A DNA stretch of 64,000 bases from an uncultured Phocaeicola sp. (GTDB lineage: Bacteria > Bacteroidota > Bacteroidia > Bacteroidales > Bacteroidaceae): NCBI GenBank assembly GCA_944320135.1, contig CALUGI010000001.1, forward strand, positions 62,001 to 126,000, given 5' to 3'. The notes under the pieces are model-generated. The model did no database searches. It was not told the DNA's origin and saw only the letters and a program-made list of their open reading frames with translations. How positions within the stretch are numbered: the stretch's first letter is position 1; every line of letters starts with the position of its first letter. Of the stretch, positions 60,218 to 64,000 are shown in pieces. The position numbers and the translations under genes were made by a program.

Positions 60218-62731
60218 TCAATTTCCCCTCCTGCTCGAAGCCGGCTCCCTGTCTGTCTGCTCGTCTGTCTGATAGGTTCCGCCCGTTTCGTCATAAAGCA
60301 CGGACGAATTGCGGTATTGCCTTGCATAAGACGCTCCGCCCAATGACGGATTGTCCGAACCGTAGCTGTAGACTGCGGGAACGGAACAGCTCGTTATTTG
60401 AAGGCGTTCGGCTGATGAAGGATCAAGATTCACGTCGATTGTCCAGTCACCGCACGTAATGCGGTTTCCGTTCCGCACTGCGGGCGTCACTTCGTTTTCC
60501 GAATCTTTTACCTGAACAACCGTCAGTATGCGACATTCCGCGCTGTTGCTGAAAGCCGATGTCAGGTGCCACTGGTTCGCATAACCGGAACCGGGGGATA
60601 CGACGAATCGGTCAGTCTGCGACACCTCGGATGAAACGTCACTGAACACCTGAGCCACCGCTACACCATTGCCTAAACGAGTAGTGAACTTTTCGCCTTC
60701 TATGCCGAACTGCACCGGACTGTGGAGCAGCCAGTCCCACGTGACAGGCTTTGACGCTTCCAACTCATCGTAGATGACAACGATGTCCGGATAAAGCATC
60801 AGCACCTGGCGGCGATACTTCGTCAAAGGAGTGGCGCCGAAGCCATATTCGGGAGTCTGCTCGATTCCCGCTTTCTTGAAGTTCTCTATCCACATCAGGT
60901 CATCGGAGATGCCGCGATAAGCCTCCGAAGCGTCACCCAGCGCGTATGCGATATGTTCTCCCCCGCCCGCACGGAGCATCATGCCGTAGGCTTCGGTCGT
61001 AAACGCCTGGCCGATACCGTTCACAAGAATCGTGTTGTGCGCCCGCGTATGACGGTACGACATCAGGTTGTGCGCGTCACTGAACGCCGTATAATACCCC
61101 GAATGGTAATACACCTCCTTGCCGCCATAGAGCAAGTTGAAACTGTTCTGGTCGGCCAGCGTATGGCTTCCCGAACCGAAGGTGCTCGAACGGAAGCTCA
61201 GCGTCAGGTTGTCCGCCGTGTTCGCAAGGTCGCTGTGCATCACCACCTCGCCGATGTCCTTGTTCCATCTCATCTTCGGAGCGTCATCAGGCAGGTTGGC
61301 CGAATAGCCGCGATAACGGCACATGCGGTAAAGGCGGAGATTCACGTCCTCGCGCACCTGTTCCTCGCACTCCGAAGCATACCATCCGGCATATCCGTCG
61401 CCAAGTTCGCGGGCAAGGAAGTCTGCAAACGCCGCATACGAACGGTGAGGCTCGTCGCGCCTTTCGCTTCCGTCACCGAAACCGACCGATTTGGAACCCG
61501 GAGGACAATTGTAGGCAAGCGCCTGTCCGGCATTCTGATACCAAGGATGCTGAAGGAAGTCTCCCCGCGACGTGTAAGAAAGGAGCATCGGCATATAAAA
61601 AAGCGTGCGCACGTTTGCCTCAAAATACCCCGACCCGTTGATCCAAGCCCCGTCGCGATTGAATCCGGATGCCGGGGCGCGTGCCGTCCAAAGCTCGTAA
61701 TAGTATTCCAACATCTCCTGCACGTCTTCGCATCCGGCCTTGTCGTAAAGGCAGAAAGCTATCTGAAAAAGCACGCGCATGTTCTGCTGCCAGAAGTGGT
61801 TGTCGAAGATATTGTTCTCCTGCGCTCCGCAATACATTTTATAATAGCGGGATGCCACACGCATCAGCAGCCGTTCAGCTCCAGTACGCTGTGAAGCGTC
61901 CAGCCCGTCATATAGCAAATCGTAAGGAGCAAGCACCGAATAGGCGATGCTCGTAGCGCAGAAATTGGAGATGAAGAGTTCCGCATCCGAGAACGAATGC
62001 GCCAAAAACTTGTCGAGCACTTCTTCTAATTTGTCGGAATAATCCTTGTCGTTCAACAAAAGAGATGCCTGATAAAGATACTCCACCTGCTGGGCTGCCG
62101 TCTCCATACTCGCCTCCGATACAGCCGAAAGCAGAGCATCGAAATCCGTACTCGTTGCGGATTCCGCCCTGTTCACTAACTTCTTGTATTCGGGATGCGA
62201 ACGCGCTTTCGCCCGTCCTTCCGCCAGCCAGTCGTCAAGGAAGGCGTAGATTCGGGGATGGCCTCCTTTGATGTTCTTCCGGAAATCCGCATATCCGGGA
62301 GTGACGAAAACGGGAGTCTCCGCTTTCACCTCAAACTCGATGGGGTCGCTCCATCCGCTTTCCGTCCCGTCGGCCGACACGTTGCGGTAACGCCAGAACC
62401 ACGTTCCCGCTTCAAGCTGGCGATGGGGGTTAAACATGCACCACTTGTCGGCCTCCGACGTTTGAGTGCTTCCTTCAGGGAAATCCGCGCTTTGCGAAAG
62501 AGCAAACTGAATCCGCTCGCCCGTTTTCATGCCTTCCGGCACGATAAGGGGCGGCGGATTGAGATAAAGCTCGTTCGAGAGTTTGGGATAAGGCTGTGTC
62601 CGTGTCTTGTCGTGCCATGCCTCCGGAGCGTCCACCTCCGGAGCCTCTCCGGGAGCGGGAACGTCGTCATCCGAACAGGAAGGCAAGGCCAAAAGGCCGG
62701 CCAGCAAAACATAATAAAACATTCGTTTCAT
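60218..62731 (-). CDS. Lipoprotein heparinase II/III-fold lyase with DUF4962-type N-terminal domain (lyase C)
   Basis: An 837-residue third paralogue. Unlike A and B, it has a lipoprotein signal peptide: MKRMFYYVLLAGLLALPSC, lipid-carrying Cys at residue 19, followed directly by SDDD, an acidic run of the kind that sends Bacteroidetes lipoproteins to the cell surface. Expected catalytic residues are His312 in IFDNHFWQ and Tyr369 in NGSGYF; the HNG of A and B is ING here, so one nearby His is missing. The start at 62731 places the lipobox correctly. It is transcribed leftward, 35 nt after the YesU/DUF6250-like gene, and convergent with lyase B. Confidence 0.86.
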   Translation of the reverse strand: MKRMFYYVLLAGLLALPSCSDDDVPAPGEAPEVDAPEAWHDKTRTQPYPKLSNELYLNPPPLIVPEGMKTGERIQFALSQSADFPEGSTQTSEADKWCMFNPHRQLEAGTWFWRYRNVSADGTESGWSDPIEFEVKAETPVFVTPGYADFRKNIKGGHPRIYAFLDDWLAEGRAKARSHPEYKKLVNRAESATSTDFDALLSAVSEASMETAAQQVEYLYQASLLLNDKDYSDKLEEVLDKFLAHSFSDAELFISNFCATSIAYSVLAPYDLLYDGLDASQRTGAERLLMRVASRYYKMYCGAQENNIFDNHFWQQNMRVLFQIAFCLYDKAGCEDVQEMLEYYYELWTARAPASGFNRDGAWINGSGYFEANVRTLFYMPMLLSYTSRGDFLQHPWYQNAGQALAYNCPPGSKSVGFGDGSERRDEPHRSYAAFADFLARELGDGYAGWYASECEEQVREDVNLRLYRMCRYRGYSANLPDDAPKMRWNKDIGEVVMHSDLANTADNLTLSFRSSTFGSGSHTLADQNSFNLLYGGKEVYYHSGYYTAFSDAHNLMSYRHTRAHNTILVNGIGQAFTTEAYGMMLRAGGGEHIAYALGDASEAYRGISDDLMWIENFKKAGIEQTPEYGFGATPLTKYRRQVLMLYPDIVVIYDELEASKPVTWDWLLHSPVQFGIEGEKFTTRLGNGVAVAQVFSDVSSEVSQTDRFVVSPGSGYANQWHLTSAFSNSAECRILTVVQVKDSENEVTPAVRNGNRITCGDWTIDVNLDPSSAERLQITSCSVPAVYSYGSDNPSLGGASYARQYRNSSVLYDETGGTYQTDEQTDREPASSRRGN

Positions 62732-62766
62732 ACACATAAACTTTATGCGGCAAATCTGCCTGACTG

Positions 62767-63465
62767 TCATTCGTATTTGAAATTAGCTATTCTCACTCTC
62801 GATTCGGTAGTGCGGAATCCGAACCATCCTTCCATCAGCGGATTGGGGTCGCGGTAGTCTACCAAAAGTTCCCCGTCGATATAATACCGCACGCGGCCGC
62901 CCGTGTTTTGCAGCTTGATGTGATACCACTTGTTTGCTGTCAGCAGATGAGGTTTGTCTGTGTACTCTTTCAGAATAGCAGGACGGGAGTTCTTGTCGCG
63001 AATGCCCGCTTCATCCCCGTCGTAACGGCGGAAACGGGTAGTCGAGTTGTGGTTTCCCCCATAACCCACGTAATAAAGCTGAAGGGAATAGGTCTTCGAG
63101 AAATTGCCCGTTCGCCACTTCATGCGCGTCCAGATGTCTTTTTCTTTCGGGTCGGAAGCCATCCAGAAACAGTTCAGGTCGCTCAGACGATCGCCCGGCC
63201 TCCCTTCATCCATCACGCAGGCGTCGTACTCGATGGCAATGTCGCCTTCCATCTTCTCCTTCCTCCAGAGAGTCAGTCCCAAAGGCGCCGAGATTTCGCA
63301 TGTATCGCCGAAGAACGTCACCTTATAGTCGGGCGACTCCGACTCCACCTGCCAGCATGTTTCGAAGCGAGCCTCATCCAAACCGGAGACGGCATCCGCA
63401 GTCTGCGCGTTCACGGATACAGACAACAGAAAAGCAGCCGCTACATAAAAACTTTTAACTACCAT
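62767..63465 (-). CDS. Secreted DUF6250/YesU-like beta-sandwich protein
   Basis: A 232-residue protein with a signal peptide (MVVKSFYVAAAFLLSVSVNAQ). The mature part is a concanavalin-like sandwich with DRLSDLNCFWMASDP (about 105-119), LQLYYVGYGGNHNSTTRFRRYDGD (about 143-166), and NKWYHIKLQNTGGRVRYYIDGELLVDYRDPNPL followed by GWFGFRTTESRVRIANFKY. Relatives include YesU of Bacillus rhamnogalacturonan loci and DUF6250 proteins of Bacteroides PULs. They bind or process acidic glycans, but the activity is not established. The start at 63465 places the signal peptide at the N terminus. It probably shares an operon with lyase C. Confidence 0.8.
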   Translation of the reverse strand: MVVKSFYVAAAFLLSVSVNAQTADAVSGLDEARFETCWQVESESPDYKVTFFGDTCEISAPLGLTLWRKEKMEGDIAIEYDACVMDEGRPGDRLSDLNCFWMASDPKEKDIWTRMKWRTGNFSKTYSLQLYYVGYGGNHNSTTRFRRYDGDEAGIRDKNSRPAILKEYTDKPHLLTANKWYHIKLQNTGGRVRYYIDGELLVDYRDPNPLMEGWFGFRTTESRVRIANFKYE

Positions 63466-63492
63466 ATCAATGATATTAAACCGCCCATAAAC

Positions 63493-63538
63493 AAAGAGCG
63501 CTTCCGCCATTTGAAAGACAAAAGGGAAAGCGCTCTTT
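63493..63538 (-). terminator. Terminator of the gene at the right edge
   Basis: AAAGAGCGCTT (63493-63503) pairs perfectly with AAGCGCTCTTT (63528-63538). On the minus strand it is followed by TTTGTTTATG, 25 nt past the stop of the edge gene. Confidence 0.65.
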
Positions 63539-63562
63539 CGAATTATGGAAACCTTATTTGTA

Positions 63563-64000
63563 TTATTCCTCTGCAAATATAGTCAAAACCGGACGAACAT
63601 ACGAACCATTTGTGATGTTATTGTTCAGACCGCACTTCGCATAATTGTCCGCCGTATGGAAACCTACACGATAGACTCCCACATTATCGCCGGACATTCC
63701 GCCCGTACTTGTCCAATAGTAGCCGCTTCCCATCAAACCTCCTTTTCCTGCATCGGCAAGCGTTTGCAAGGAAGTTTGAACGGCCAAGGCTTCACCTTGG
63801 GCGTTGCCTGCATTTTCCGCATACACGCCGACCAACTCCAGCATTTGTCCTGCCGAAGGAAGATACCATCCGCTGTTGATTCCTCCCGCCACTTCTACGT
63901 TCCAGTTTAAAGATGCGTTTACGGCAAGATAAGCGGTCTGGTTTTGTGCATACCACAAAGCAGTGTTCTTGCAGCCCAGGATGTCATCCTGCCCAGAGCC
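63563..64000 (-). CDS. 3' end of a DUF1566/FISUMP-like surface protein
   Basis: The leftward frame is open to the window edge and ends ...NGSYVRPVLTIFAEE. About 145 C-terminal residues are visible. INSGWYLPSAGQMLELVGVY, SGYYWTSTGGMSGDNVGVYRVG and SYVRPVLTF-type endings are those of the DUF1566/FISUMP-like domain (C-type-lectin or sulfatase-modifying-factor-like fold) found at the end of many Bacteroides cell-surface lipoproteins. The rest of the protein, including any signal peptide, is not in the window. Its link to the lyase locus is uncertain: a terminator separates it from the YesU/DUF6250-like gene. Confidence 0.6.
   Translation of the reverse strand, partial: GSGQDDILGCKNTALWYAQNQTAYLAVNASLNWNVEVAGGINSGWYLPSAGQMLELVGVYAENAGNAQGEALAVQTSLQTLADAGKGGLMGSGYYWTSTGGMSGDNVGVYRVGFHTADNYAKCGLNNNITNGSYVRPVLTIFAEE

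Noticed and set aside
1-64000. tRNA, rRNA, insertion sequences, integrases or prophage genes
   Set aside because: None was found on either strand by reading; gene content and order look chromosomal throughout.

Overview
The window reads as chromosome of a gut-type member of the Bacteroidales, most likely Bacteroidaceae. The evidence is internal. Promoters follow the Bacteroidetes pattern (TTTG or TTG, about 20 nt, TAnnTTTG) with no Shine-Dalgarno requirement. There is a single-polypeptide hybrid two-component sensor (HTCS), an S16 protein with a long charged tail, and a succinate/propionate gene set (acyl-CoA carboxylase and methylmalonyl-CoA mutase). Base composition is close to even, higher than classic Bacteroides. 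No rRNA, tRNA, insertion sequence or CRISPR array was seen. Genus is not decided.

Layout. Positions 1-2709: 5' part of a hemerythrin/RIC-type gene, a small unknown gene and ygiQ. Positions 2723-7645: operon aconitase, isocitrate dehydrogenase, citrate synthase (the oxidative branch to 2-oxoglutarate), transcribed leftward. Positions 7978-12545: an EamA exporter and a three-gene biotin-dependent carboxylase operon. Positions 12948-19508: a possible organophosphate-scavenging group (orphan TonB receptor, two secreted metallophosphoesterases, a secreted histidine phosphatase). Positions 19830-31626: housekeeping (mfd, a TPR protein, rmuC, maf, kdsC-like phosphatase, DUF2520 protein, nitroreductase, acyltransferase, cytidylate-kinase-like protein). 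Positions 31848-38293: DUF4301 protein, a RelA/SpoT enzyme whose hydrolase site looks dead, a DUF1573 protein and an OPT transporter. Positions 38350-41388: heparin lyase I divergent from a secreted esterase, then rpsP. Positions 41475-49192: mutA-mutB, an unknown gene, an AlbA_2-domain protein and a DsbD-type reductase.

Positions 49288-64000 are a polysaccharide utilisation locus: an HTCS regulator, three paralogous heparinase II/III-fold lyases (two periplasmic, one lipoprotein), a GH29 alpha-L-fucosidase, a YesU/DUF6250-like protein, and the 3' end of another gene at the edge. The set points to an acidic, fucose-bearing glycan. No SusC/SusD pair is visible, so the locus may continue past 64000.

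The least explained structure is a family of intergenic arrays built on a period of 22 nt (an A-tract, a G/C-rich block, a T-rich block, then CCGC or GCG). I find nine: 341-470, 7801-7954, 12701-12854, 23300-23365, 27042-27107, 31719-31838, 36166-36274, 40581-40690 and 45735-45801. Each lies upstream of at least one gene start; none lies between convergent genes. Some contain the terminator hairpin of the preceding gene. All identifications rest on reading the sequence; no database search was run.
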